A stretch of DNA of 15,647 bases from Bacteroidota bacterium. GTDB lineage: Bacteria > Bacteroidota > Ignavibacteria > Ignavibacteriales > Ignavibacteriaceae. This document shows positions 7,345-14,835 of the stretch, piece after piece. The stretch covers positions 1 to 15,647 of the forward strand of contig JAJYOQ010000045.1 in assembly GCA_021796135.1 (NCBI GenBank). The letters are read 5' to 3'. Numbering within the stretch: the stretch's first letter is position 1; the number at the start of each line of letters is the position of its first letter. The translations under genes were made by a program, and so were the position numbers. Below the pieces are notes generated by a model. It was not told the origin of the DNA, ran no database searches, and saw only the letters and a list, made by a program, of their open reading frames with translations.

Positions 7345-8372
7345 TTCTTCAAAATAGTTAAATTATTTTTAATTATTAGGTTATCAATTTTTGTTAAAAT
7401 TTTTTCTAATGATAAATCCAAAAAACATTCATGATTATAGCGGCATTTTTGCAAATTACAAATTATGCAGAATAAATCATCTTTAATAACATAATCGGAA
7501 TTATCTGAATAGGGACCGTGCATTAAGGGATTAGTCGGACCAAACAATCCCAAGGTCGGAATATTTAATGCAGCGGAAATGTGCATAGGTCCGCTATCGT
7601 TTGCAATTACCAATTTGCAATTATTGATCAATCCGGCTAACTGAAATAAATCAGTCGGCGGAGCCAGGATACAGTGTTCCGGAATATTTGAATTTATAAA
7701 TTCTGCATCTTTTTCATCTCCGGGACCCCAAAGAATCAAAAATTTAGTATTATAAGTCAGTAAAATTGCCTTACAGATTTCAACCCATTTAGAAGCATCA
7801 CATCTTTTGGAATCCCAGCCACCGGAAGGAACAATACCTATTATAAATTTATTTGCAGATACTTTATCATGAATAAAGTTCTCCGCCCAAAGATTGGATT
7901 TTTTATCATTGTAAAAGCTAATTTTACGGGAAATTACCGGGATGTTTGCAGCTTTTAATAATTCGAGATTATGTTCTGCTGAATGATGATCTCCCCTGCT
8001 TGAAGGAGCTAATATATTATAAGCATATTTTCGCCCTCTATATGCAAAACCAATTCTATACTTGGCGCCGGATAAGAATGTTATTTGGGCGCTTCTTGGG
8101 TTTGACCAAAGGTCAAAGACCAAATCATATTTTTCCTTTCTCAAACGCAGGGCTACTATTATTGACAATTCTTTATTTGCCATTGTTAGTACCTTATTGA
8201 TTAAAGGATTTAGTTCAAGAGATTCCTTAGCAAAATCTTCAACAAGATAGTCAATTTTTGCTAAGGGGAAATGAGATTTAAGGTTTTCAAGTATAATAGT
8301 AGATAGGATGATATCACCTATGCCTCTAGGTTTTATGCAAAGGATTTTATTTATCTTATCGTCAATGAGCAT
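7341..8372 (-). CDS. Glycosyltransferase family 9 (heptosyltransferase-like), copy B
   Basis: A 343-residue GT9 protein (LPS heptosyltransferase class). It opens with ILCIKPRGIGDIILSTIILE (10-29; Asp20 at the catalytic base position), followed by SGAKYRIGF (101-109), VPSGGWDSKR (181-190), LWGPGDE (214-220) and ANDSGPMHISAALNIPTLGL (257-276). A cysteine cluster (Cys302, Cys305, Cys310, Cys316) near the C-terminus is a recurrent GT9 trait, perhaps a metal site. I place the start at the ATG at 8370-8372. The frame is open to 8432, but those 20 extra residues overlap polA and lie outside the domain. The chosen ATG overlaps the polA 3' end by 11 bp, with GGAG about 12 nt upstream inside polA. Its sequence differs clearly from copy A, so the pair is not a recent duplication. 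Confidence 0.9.
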   Translation of the reverse strand: MLIDDKINKILCIKPRGIGDIILSTIILENLKSHFPLAKIDYLVEDFAKESLELNPLINKVLTMANKELSIIVALRLRKEKYDLVFDLWSNPRSAQITFLSGAKYRIGFAYRGRKYAYNILAPSSRGDHHSAEHNLELLKAANIPVISRKISFYNDKKSNLWAENFIHDKVSANKFIIGIVPSGGWDSKRCDASKWVEICKAILLTYNTKFLILWGPGDEKDAEFINSNIPEHCILAPPTDLFQLAGLINNCKLVIANDSGPMHISAALNIPTLGLFGPTNPLMHGPYSDNSDYVIKDDLFCIICNLQKCRYNHECFLDLSLEKILTKIDNLIIKNNLTILKK

Positions 8373-11127
8373 CAAGCCAGTTATCTCCAATTCCGGTTTC
8401 AACAACAATGGGTACTGCCATAGGTAATGCATTTTCCATAAGTTCTTTAATTAGGGGACTTAATTCTTCAACTTCGTTTTTATGTGCATCAAATAAAAGC
8501 TCATCGTGAACCTGCAAAACCATTTTAGTTTTGGTTTTTCTTTTTTTCAGTTCATTATAAATATTAATCATAGCAATTTTAATCATATCTGCGGCAGTGC
8601 CTTGAATCGGCATATTGATAGCTACTCTTTCTTCAAATTGGCGTATAACATGGTTATTGCTATTAATATTTTTAAGAAATCTTCTTCTTCCCAGCAAAGT
8701 TTCTGCGAAACCCTTTTCTCTCGCTTTCATTACAGAGTCATCCATAAAATTCTTAACACGCTTAAATGTATTAAAATATGTTTGGATTATTTCTTTAGCA
8801 TGTGATTGAGTAACTCCGAGTCTTGTTTTTAATCCGAAAGGACCAATTCCGTATAAGATTCCAAAATTTACTTCCTTAGCTTTCCTTCTCATATCAGGAG
8901 TAACGTCTGCGGGGTCAACCATAAAAACAAGAGCGGCAGTACTTCGATGAATATCCTCGCCATTTTTAAAAGCTTTAGTAAGACCTTCATCGCCGCAAAT
9001 ACTTGCCATAATTCTTAATTCAATCTGACTATAATCAGCACTTAAAATAACATAATCTTTATTCCTAGGAACAAATGCCTTCCTAATTTCCTTGCCCATT
9101 TCAGAACGAACAGGGATATTTTGAAGATTAGGTTCATTGCTTGATAATCTACCGGTAGCAGCGACAGTTTGGTTAAAACTTGTATGTATTCTGCCGGTGT
9201 GGGAATTAATAAGATTTGGAAGCGAGTCCGTATATGTAGATTTTAGTTTTGAAACCTGGCGGTAATCCAGAATAATATCAATAATTTCATGTTCACCTTT
9301 CAATAACTCAAGAGAGCGTGCATCGGTTGAAAATCCTGTTTTAGTTTTTTTACCCTTTTGGAGACCCAATTTATCAAAAATTATTTTCTGCATTTGTTGT
9401 GGAGAGTTAATATTAAACTGCTCCCCTGCTAATTCGTAAATTCTATTTGTATAATTATCTAAAAGGATTAACATATCTTTACTAAGGTTATTTAATACCA
9501 GTTTATCGACGCGAATCCCTTCTCTTTCAATATCTTCGAGCACGGGAACTAAAGGAAATTCAACTTCATAGGCAAGTTTAGAAAGATTATTTTTTTCAAT
9601 TTCTAGTTTCAATATTTCATAGAGCCGAAATGTTACGTCAGCATCTTCAGCTGAATAATTAGAGATAGCATTTAGTTCAACATCAAATATTTTTGAAGGA
9701 TCTTTCTTTGATCCGATTAAATCCGATAAAGGGATAGGCACATAATGCAAGTACTTTTGGGCAAGTTCATCCATTCCATGTTTTTGATCAGGGTCAATGA
9801 CATAACTAGCAAGCATAGTATCAAAATAAAAATTATTAACTTCGATACCATAACTTCGTAAAACTCCGATATCATATTTCCCATTCTGGCAAATCTTTTT
9901 TATAGATTTATTCTCAAATACAGGTTTGAATATTTTTACGAATTCATCAACAGGAATTCGGTCATTTAATTCTCTGGTAAAAAAGTCATTCTTCCCAACA
10001 AAAGGATTTACAGCAACAAAATATCCTTCGCCCGGCAATGTAGAGAATGATACACCCGCTAAATGAATATTTAAAGTATCCAACGAATCAGTTTCAGTAT
10101 CGAATACTAACATATTGATTTTCAATAGATTAGCTGCAAGTTCCTCAGCTGATTTAGAATCTGAAATTAAATGATAATTAGACTTCGATTTGTCAAATTT
10201 CGATAATGAATCTGATTTATTTTCTTCAGGAGAAGGGCTGAAATTATTCCCATAAATAGTCAGAAGGCGGCTATAAAGGTTCTTGAATTCTAGTTCAATA
10301 AACAATTTTTTTAATTTCTCAAAATCAGGCTTCTTAAATAGTGTTTTTTCAAAATCTATTTCAATTGGGACTTCACAATGGATAGTAGCCAGGTCCTTTG
10401 AAATAAATGCATTCTCCTTCCCTTCAATCAATTTTGCCTTAATTCCTGCCTTATCAATTTCTTCAATATGGTTATATATTTCTTCTACAGAGCCATATTT
10501 TTGAATAAGCGGGATAGCTCCTTTTGGACCGATGCCTTTCACACCCGGAATATCATCTGAAGCATCACCTATTAATGCGAGATAATCAATCATTTGTTTA
10601 GGCTCAAAACCAAATTCTTCCTTTATTTTTGCAACATCATATACAACATTATCTTCTGCAGTTTTCCCTGGTTTAATAATTTTAACCCTATCAGTGACCA
10701 TTTGATTATAATCTTTATCCGGTGTAATTACAAAAGATTCTAAGCCAATATTTTCAGCTTTTAAAACTGCAGTGCCAATAATATCATCGGCTTCATATTT
10801 AGGAAGGATATAAATAGGAATATTAAAAGACTCAATAATCTCCTTAATACGAGCTATTTGGGGAATTAAATCTTCAGGCATTGCAGCACGGGAAGACTTA
10901 TAATTTTCATATTTATCATGCCGGAATGTTTTTTCTTTTGAATCGAAGGCAACCGCAATATAATCCGGTTTCGTATCTTCAAGAATTTTGAGTAATTGAG
11001 TAATAAATCCGAATACAGCAGAGGTTGGTTCACCATTTGATGAAGAAAGTGGTCGATTTATAAAGGCAAAATATGCTTTATATGCGAGAGCCATAGCATC
11101 AATTATTACGAATTTTTTATTATTCAT
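8362..11127 (-). CDS. polA: DNA polymerase I, full length with intact proofreading domain
   Basis: A 921-residue three-domain DNA polymerase I for repair and Okazaki fragment maturation. Residues 1-290 are the 5'-3' exo/FEN domain (YEADDIIGT 111-119, GDASDDIPGVKGIGPKGA 187-204). Residues about 318-520 are the 3'-5' exonuclease. It is catalytically complete: Asp343 and Glu345 in FDTETD, Asp419 in GKYD, and Tyr491/Asp495 in YSAEDADVT. Many family A polymerases have lost these residues; this one has not. The polymerase domain has ATGRLSSNEPNLQNIPVR (657-674), motif A DYSQIE (698-703), motif B RRKAKEVNFGILYG (747-760) and motif C QVHDE (872-876). The ATG at 11125-11127 has no Shine-Dalgarno but sits in an A-rich leader. 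It heads the leftward cluster and its 3' end overlaps the GT9 copy B start. Confidence 0.98.
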   Translation of the reverse strand: MNNKKFVIIDAMALAYKAYFAFINRPLSSSNGEPTSAVFGFITQLLKILEDTKPDYIAVAFDSKEKTFRHDKYENYKSSRAAMPEDLIPQIARIKEIIESFNIPIYILPKYEADDIIGTAVLKAENIGLESFVITPDKDYNQMVTDRVKIIKPGKTAEDNVVYDVAKIKEEFGFEPKQMIDYLALIGDASDDIPGVKGIGPKGAIPLIQKYGSVEEIYNHIEEIDKAGIKAKLIEGKENAFISKDLATIHCEVPIEIDFEKTLFKKPDFEKLKKLFIELEFKNLYSRLLTIYGNNFSPSPEENKSDSLSKFDKSKSNYHLISDSKSAEELAANLLKINMLVFDTETDSLDTLNIHLAGVSFSTLPGEGYFVAVNPFVGKNDFFTRELNDRIPVDEFVKIFKPVFENKSIKKICQNGKYDIGVLRSYGIEVNNFYFDTMLASYVIDPDQKHGMDELAQKYLHYVPIPLSDLIGSKKDPSKIFDVELNAISNYSAEDADVTFRLYEILKLEIEKNNLSKLAYEVEFPLVPVLEDIEREGIRVDKLVLNNLSKDMLILLDNYTNRIYELAGEQFNINSPQQMQKIIFDKLGLQKGKKTKTGFSTDARSLELLKGEHEIIDIILDYRQVSKLKSTYTDSLPNLINSHTGRIHTSFNQTVAATGRLSSNEPNLQNIPVRSEMGKEIRKAFVPRNKDYVILSADYSQIELRIMASICGDEGLTKAFKNGEDIHRSTAALVFMVDPADVTPDMRRKAKEVNFGILYGIGPFGLKTRLGVTQSHAKEIIQTYFNTFKRVKNFMDDSVMKAREKGFAETLLGRRRFLKNINSNNHVIRQFEERVAINMPIQGTAADMIKIAMINIYNELKKRKTKTKMVLQVHDELLFDAHKNEVEELSPLIKELMENALPMAVPIVVETGIGDNWLDAH

Positions 11128-11146
11128 TTTTTTATTGAAAGTTGAT

Positions 11147-11152
11147 ATTATA
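11147..11152 (-). promoter_or_regulatory. Possible -10 element of the polA cluster promoter
   Basis: A consensus TATAAT lies on the minus strand about 20 nt before the polA ATG, between that gene and the tRNA terminator. No good -35 hexamer sits 16-18 bp upstream (the nearest TTGAAA is 29 bp away), so this is a weak call. Some promoter is needed here because the hairpin at 11224-11249 should stop tRNA transcription. Confidence 0.3.
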
Positions 11153-11217
11153 TCATAACAATTTAAGCTATTAGGATGGAATTTTCAAAATAATATGCTC
11201 ACTTCGAATGGTAATTA

Positions 11218-11249
11218 ATAAAAAAAAGTCTCAAACAAATGAGACTTTT
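11218..11249 (-). terminator. Intrinsic terminator of the tRNA cluster (symmetrical hairpin)
   Basis: AAAAGTCTCA (11224-11233) pairs perfectly with TGAGACTTTT (11240-11249) around the loop AACAAA. On the minus strand the stem is followed by an uninterrupted run of U (11220-11227 read in reverse). It lies 6 nt beyond the last tRNA, exactly where the tRNA transcript should end, and separates it from polA. The T-run on the plus side is short (4 T), so it acts mainly leftward. Confidence 0.85.
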
Positions 11250-11254
11250 ATTAG

Positions 11255-11326
11255 TGACCCCAACGGGATTCGAACCCATATTACCGCCGTGAAAGGGCGA
11301 TGTCCTGACCATTAGACGATGGGGCC
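11255..11326 (-). tRNA. tRNA-Glu (anticodon TTC)
   Basis: A 72-nt cloverleaf on the minus strand. The acceptor GGCCCCA pairs with TGGGGTC (one G-U), the D stem is GTCT/GGAC, the anticodon loop CTTTCAC sits between TCGCC and GGCGG, and the T arm has TTCGAAT. The discriminator is A73; the next bases are CTA, so CCA is not encoded. It is the last gene of the tRNA transcript, just before the terminator. Confidence 0.95.
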
Positions 11327-11343
11327 AACTAGCAAAATATTTT

Positions 11344-11420
11344 GGGGTGAGCGATGGGATTTGAACCCATGACCCTCAGGGCCACAACCTGATACTCTAA
11401 CCAACTGAGCTACGCTCACC
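11344..11420 (-). tRNA. tRNA-His (anticodon GTG), CCA encoded
   Basis: A minus-strand cloverleaf with the histidine-specific extra G-1 (position 11420) opposite discriminator C73 (11347), acceptor GTGAGCG/CGCTCAC, and anticodon loop TTGTGGC in a TCAGG/CCTGA stem. Bases 11344-11346 read CCA on the minus strand directly after C73, so the 3' CCA is encoded here, unlike in the three neighbouring tRNAs. Without CCA the gene is 11347-11420. Confidence 0.95.
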
Positions 11421-11480
11421 ATTTTTAGCTTCGAATAATAATACAGCAGCTAATTTATTTATAAACATCAACTTAATTCG

Positions 11481-11554
11481 TACGCCCGAGTGGAATCGAA
11501 CCACTAACCTACAGCTTAGAAGGCTGTTGCTCTATCCAATTGAGCTACGGGCGC
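11481..11554 (-). tRNA. tRNA-Arg (anticodon TCT)
   Basis: A 74-nt cloverleaf on the minus strand. Acceptor GCGCCCG pairs with CGGGCGT (a terminal G-U pair), the anticodon loop CTTCTAA lies in an ACAGC/GCTGT stem, and the T loop is TTCGATT. The discriminator is A73, followed by CGA, so CCA is not encoded. It reads AGA (and AGG by wobble) arginine codons. Confidence 0.95.
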
Positions 11555-11614
11555 AGATCAATTTAGAATTCATAATTTAGAATAATATTTTATAATTATT
11601 TCTAAAATAATGCG

Positions 11615-11690
11615 TCGGGGCGGTAGGATTCGAACCTACGACCTCCTGCTCCCAAAGCAGGCGCGATGAACCGGGCTACGCTACGCCCCG
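11615..11690 (-). tRNA. tRNA-Pro (anticodon TGG)
   Basis: A 76-nt cloverleaf on the minus strand. Acceptor CGGGGCG pairs with CGCCCCG, the anticodon loop TTTGGGA lies in a CCTGC/GCAGG stem, and the T loop is TTCGAAT. The D loop is long (13 nt). Discriminator A73 is followed by CGC, so CCA is not encoded. It is first in the tRNA transcript, about 16 nt after the predicted start site. Confidence 0.95.
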
Positions 11691-11713
11691 CACTAATTCA
11701 ATTCTTTCAATAA

Positions 11714-11743
11714 AAAATAGAACTTTTAAAATTAAGAAGTCAA
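11714..11743 (-). promoter_or_regulatory. Probable promoter of the tRNA cluster
   Basis: On the minus strand TTGACT (11738-11743; TTTGACT with the preceding T) is separated by 18 bp from TATTTT (11714-11719), about 24 bp before the 5' end of tRNA-Pro. The rest of the gap to the next gene (up to 11945) shows only a weak 5-bp stem (11872-11886) and AT-rich sequence. Confidence 0.5.
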
Positions 11744-11945
11744 ATATATTGGATTACCGAGATAAAAACAACGTTTCCTATAATTTGTCGATAAAAAATA
11801 TCAGTTATTAATTCTTGGAGAGCTAAAATATTAGGTCGTTAATGTATTTTTGACTTATAATATCGATAATTCCTTAAATTATAAGGCATCCTAAATCTAA
11901 TACATAAGGTTTTTATTAATATGAATGAGTTCTTAAATACATCAA

Positions 11946-13118
11946 TTATTTGTTAATTTCAACTTCCTTTTGCCAGTTATCTACTAATGTGATTGAAGGC
12001 TGGGTACTTTGACCATTTGGAATTGATGCGGTTATTTCTGTTCCAGATTTATTAATATCGTATATCTTTATAATATTTAGATTGATCGGAGTAAAAACTG
12101 CATAAGGCTTTCCGGGAGAAATTGAGGAACCGGTTTCATTTATATCTACTCCCATTATTTTGTTATCCGGTGTAACAAAATAAATACTCTTTCCGTTGTT
12201 CATCCACCTGGCGAGGACCCCTCCATCAGTAGATATCTGCCATTTGCCGCTAGTATTTTCATCCGGATTATTTGGATTAAAAGGGATTACATAAATTTGA
12301 TATTTCCCTGATTCATCAGACTGATATGATATCCACTTATTGTTAGGTGAGAAAATCGCTCCGAGTTCATTAAAATTAGTTGCTGCTATAGTGACAGGTT
12401 TTTTGTCTCCTTGTGCAGGTAATAAAAAAATATCAAATCCGCTTGTGCTGCCTGCATAATCAATACCCATGAATAAGAGATATTTGCCATCTTTGGAAAT
12501 GCTGGTTACAATTTTTGATCTGTTTGATTTATAAATAAGTGAGGCAATGCCTGAGCCGTCGGCATTTTTTATATAAGAATCGAAGACAGAACTGTTATTA
12601 TTTGAGCTATAAGTAATTTGTTTTCCGTCCAGAGTCCAGCTGGGTGCTATATCGCCTTTGTCAAATGTAAGCCTCGTCCAAACACTTCTGCTCAAATCAT
12701 ACACCCAGATATCATATTTTTTTTCGGTTGGGTCATACAAATCGCATACTATTCTATTCCCGTCAGGCGAGAACGCCGCAGTAGTATATGGTATCATCTT
12801 CGATAGCTTTTTAATTTCATTACCGTTTTTATCCAATAACACCAGATTTTCATTATTTTGATATCCTTGAAGATAAACCAGCTTTCCGTTTTGAGAAACG
12901 GCAAACGTGCCGGAGATTCTAGAATCCCAATATTGAACGTTTTCAGCAACGGGCATAGCTTCTCCATCAAGTTTCAAATTATCAGGATCAAATTTTTGTG
13001 CAAGAAGAATTGATTGACGTACAAAAAGTAAGTATCCATTTGCATATTGACAGTTGGATGATGTAATAAAAAGTTTTTTAAGGTTTGAGATTATCCAAAG
13101 ACGCGAGGTATATTGCAT
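11946..13118 (-). CDS. C-terminal TolB/PD40 beta-propeller half of the frameshifted Ser/Thr kinase
   Basis: A 390-codon reading frame whose first 13 or so residues overlap the end of the kinase gene in another frame. From about residue 14 (KKLFITSSN...YANGYLLFVRQ) it reads like the direct continuation of the kinase's propeller. PD40-type repeats follow: FSPDGNRIVCD, WTLDGKQITYSS, ISKDGKYLLFMG, FSPNNKWISYQSDESG and WMNNGKSIYFV. I see no signal peptide, Shine-Dalgarno or family-like N-terminus at the ATG 13116-13118, so an independent gene is unlikely. Skipping one base (T at 13080) joins it to the upstream frame and gives one 917-residue protein (540 + 377). On its own the fragment would be a cytoplasmic propeller remnant. 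Confidence 0.8.
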   Translation of the reverse strand: MQYTSRLWIISNLKKLFITSSNCQYANGYLLFVRQSILLAQKFDPDNLKLDGEAMPVAENVQYWDSRISGTFAVSQNGKLVYLQGYQNNENLVLLDKNGNEIKKLSKMIPYTTAAFSPDGNRIVCDLYDPTEKKYDIWVYDLSRSVWTRLTFDKGDIAPSWTLDGKQITYSSNNNSSVFDSYIKNADGSGIASLIYKSNRSKIVTSISKDGKYLLFMGIDYAGSTSGFDIFLLPAQGDKKPVTIAATNFNELGAIFSPNNKWISYQSDESGKYQIYVIPFNPNNPDENTSGKWQISTDGGVLARWMNNGKSIYFVTPDNKIMGVDINETGSSISPGKPYAVFTPINLNIIKIYDINKSGTEITASIPNGQSTQPSITLVDNWQKEVEINK

Positions 13119-14700
13119 CAGTCGGGGTTGATCCGGTATAACTATTTTCAGTCGAATATATAAAATGATTCCCGTCAGGTAAAAAATACGCCCATCTCAA
13201 ACTTTGACTTTTAATTGTCGTATCAGTACTAATAATTTCTTCCGGTTTTCCGCCTGAAGACGGTACTTTGAAAAGAGCTCCGGATGGAGTCGGGGAAAAA
13301 ACAATTGTCCCATTCTTACTCCATGATCCGCCTCTTCCCGAAGGTGCATCACAAATCGGAAGTGATGTCCCCGCATCAAGGGATATCTTCATCAACTTGC
13401 CTTTATCAAAATAAGCGATTGTTTTACTGTCCGGCGACCAGAATGGATATGCATCATTTGTTGCAATTGTTAAGGGTCTTGCTGTTAAAGAATTAATTGG
13501 TCGTACCCACAGTTTTTCAATTCCTGAAGAATCAGCACCAACAAAAGAGATGTATTGACCATTGGGGGAAATTGTCAAATTGCTTCCCACACTATTATCG
13601 AAATTGATACCGTGAGGAGTTAGAATTGACGCTTTAATTTCCTGAACTTCTATTTTTGTTTTGTTGAAAACGGAAAAAACAAGCAACAAAATGACTGCAA
13701 TCAAAAAGATCCCGGCTGCAGACCAGAATAGTTTAGGATTATAAAAAACATTTTTGAATAAACTTTTTACTTGCATATCTCCAATAGAAGATTTAGATGG
13801 AGTATTAACGATTGTCGTCTGTCCGCTTCTTGGGGTAAGTATATGAGAATTTACACTATATATTCTACTAGATCGTCCTGCAGATAAAGTCCTTTGTATT
13901 TTTCTTAAATTTTTTGCTAGTTCCTTCGATGACTGAAATCTTTCGTCTTTATCTTTCTCAAGACATTCTAAAATTATCCCGTCTAGCTGCGGATCAATTC
14001 CTTCTTTCACTGTCGATATAGGCGGCGGATCAACATTTACTATTTCATACATAATAGCAGTTTCGTGAACTCCCTTAAATGGAGATTCTCCGGCAAGTAA
14101 TTCATAAAGAACAACACCGAGTGAAAATATATCTGTCCTATGGTCTATATCTAATCCCTGAACTTGTTCAGGCGACATATAACCGAGAGTACCCATCGTT
14201 GTGCCTACTTTGGTCAGCCGACTTATATTACCCGAATTATAAAGTTTTGCAAGTCCGAAATCCATAATTTGGACTATTCCGTCTTTACGGATCATTATAT
14301 TTTCGGGTTTTATATCTCGGTGAACTATTCCCTTTTCATGCGCTGCTGCTAAACCTTCGGCAACCTGAACACCTATGTCCAATATTCTTTTTTCAGTAAG
14401 GTTCTGTTTGTTATTACGGAGTGTAGCTCCGTCAACAAATTCCATAGCGATGAAAAGCTGACTGTTATATTCTTCAATTGAATAAATTGTACAGACATTT
14501 GGATGATTAATTGCAGAGGCCGCTTTGGCTTCCTGTACAAAGCGAGCTTTTTCATCTTCTGTTGCAGATACCTGAGAAGGGAGAAACTTAAGAGCGACAA
14601 AGCGGTCTAGTTTTGTGTCCCGGGCTTTATATACAGCACCCATTCCGCCTTCGCCTAGCTTCTCTAAGATTTTATAATGAAGTATAGTTTCACCGACCAT
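13078..14700 (-). CDS. Membrane Ser/Thr protein kinase (Hanks type) with N-terminal part of a TolB-like propeller; frameshifted
   Basis: 540 residues. The cytosolic kinase domain (8-270) is complete: Gly loop GEGGMGAVY (16-24), Lys38, Glu57, HRDIKPEN (127-134, catalytic Asp129), DFG (147-149), GYMSPEQ (173-179) and D190 in the HRTDIFSLG segment. A single membrane helix (about 325-345) leads to an extracytoplasmic propeller with PD40 motifs ISPNGQYISF, WSPDSKTIAYF and WSKNGTIVF. The frame stops at CCT TAA (13078-13083) in the middle of the propeller, right after IYLASLDNLKP; the rest continues in the +1 frame to 11946. The ATG at 14698-14700 has AGAGG (14705-14709) 4 nt upstream. The design suggests signal transduction across the inner membrane; ligand and targets are unknown. 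The downstream halves may be a real disruption, a programmed frameshift or a sequence error. Confidence 0.9.
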   Translation of the reverse strand: MVGETILHYKILEKLGEGGMGAVYKARDTKLDRFVALKFLPSQVSATEDEKARFVQEAKAASAINHPNVCTIYSIEEYNSQLFIAMEFVDGATLRNNKQNLTEKRILDIGVQVAEGLAAAHEKGIVHRDIKPENIMIRKDGIVQIMDFGLAKLYNSGNISRLTKVGTTMGTLGYMSPEQVQGLDIDHRTDIFSLGVVLYELLAGESPFKGVHETAIMYEIVNVDPPPISTVKEGIDPQLDGIILECLEKDKDERFQSSKELAKNLRKIQRTLSAGRSSRIYSVNSHILTPRSGQTTIVNTPSKSSIGDMQVKSLFKNVFYNPKLFWSAAGIFLIAVILLLVFSVFNKTKIEVQEIKASILTPHGINFDNSVGSNLTISPNGQYISFVGADSSGIEKLWVRPINSLTARPLTIATNDAYPFWSPDSKTIAYFDKGKLMKISLDAGTSLPICDAPSGRGGSWSKNGTIVFSPTPSGALFKVPSSGGKPEEIISTDTTIKSQSLRWAYFLPDGNHFIYSTENSYTGSTPTDAIYLASLDNLKP

Positions 14701-14714
14701 TTTGCCTCTATGCT

Positions 14715-14743
14715 ATTGTATATGACATTGACCAAAAAATCAA
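14715..14743 (-). promoter_or_regulatory. Possible promoter of the kinase gene
   Basis: On the minus strand TTGATT (14738-14743) lies 17 bp before TACAAT (14715-14720). A start site 6-8 nt beyond would leave a leader of only about 8 nt and clip the AGAGG ribosome site, which counts against it. Otherwise the kinase may be transcribed with the upstream TPR gene across the 135-bp gap, where I see no terminator hairpin. Confidence 0.25.
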
Positions 14744-14835
14744 TTTGTAATGGACTAAGCCCTAATACTTTTCACTTTATAAACCTCGGCATAAATTCCG
14801 GGAATTCAATATTAAATATTATTAGTCCGATTAAT

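Noticed and set aside
8373..8432. Extended N-terminus for GT9 copy B (20 extra residues)
   Set aside because: The extension is antisense-free but fully inside the end of polA in another frame, and the GT9 domain begins right after the ATG at 8372.
8506..8809. Two plus-strand open frames opposite the polA 3' region
   Set aside because: They lie entirely antisense to polymerase motifs B and C; no ribosome site and no protein-like composition.
11255..11690. tRNA cluster as an integration (att) site
   Set aside because: No duplicated tRNA 3' end segment and no integrase gene in the window.
11872..11886. CCTTA-AATTA-TAAGG as a terminator of the kinase gene
   Set aside because: Only a 5-bp AU-rich stem and no following U-run in the direction of transcription; too weak to call.
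13197..13496. Small open frames on both strands inside the kinase propeller region
   Set aside because: They are off-frame shadows of PD40 repeats with low-complexity or basic composition and no start signals.
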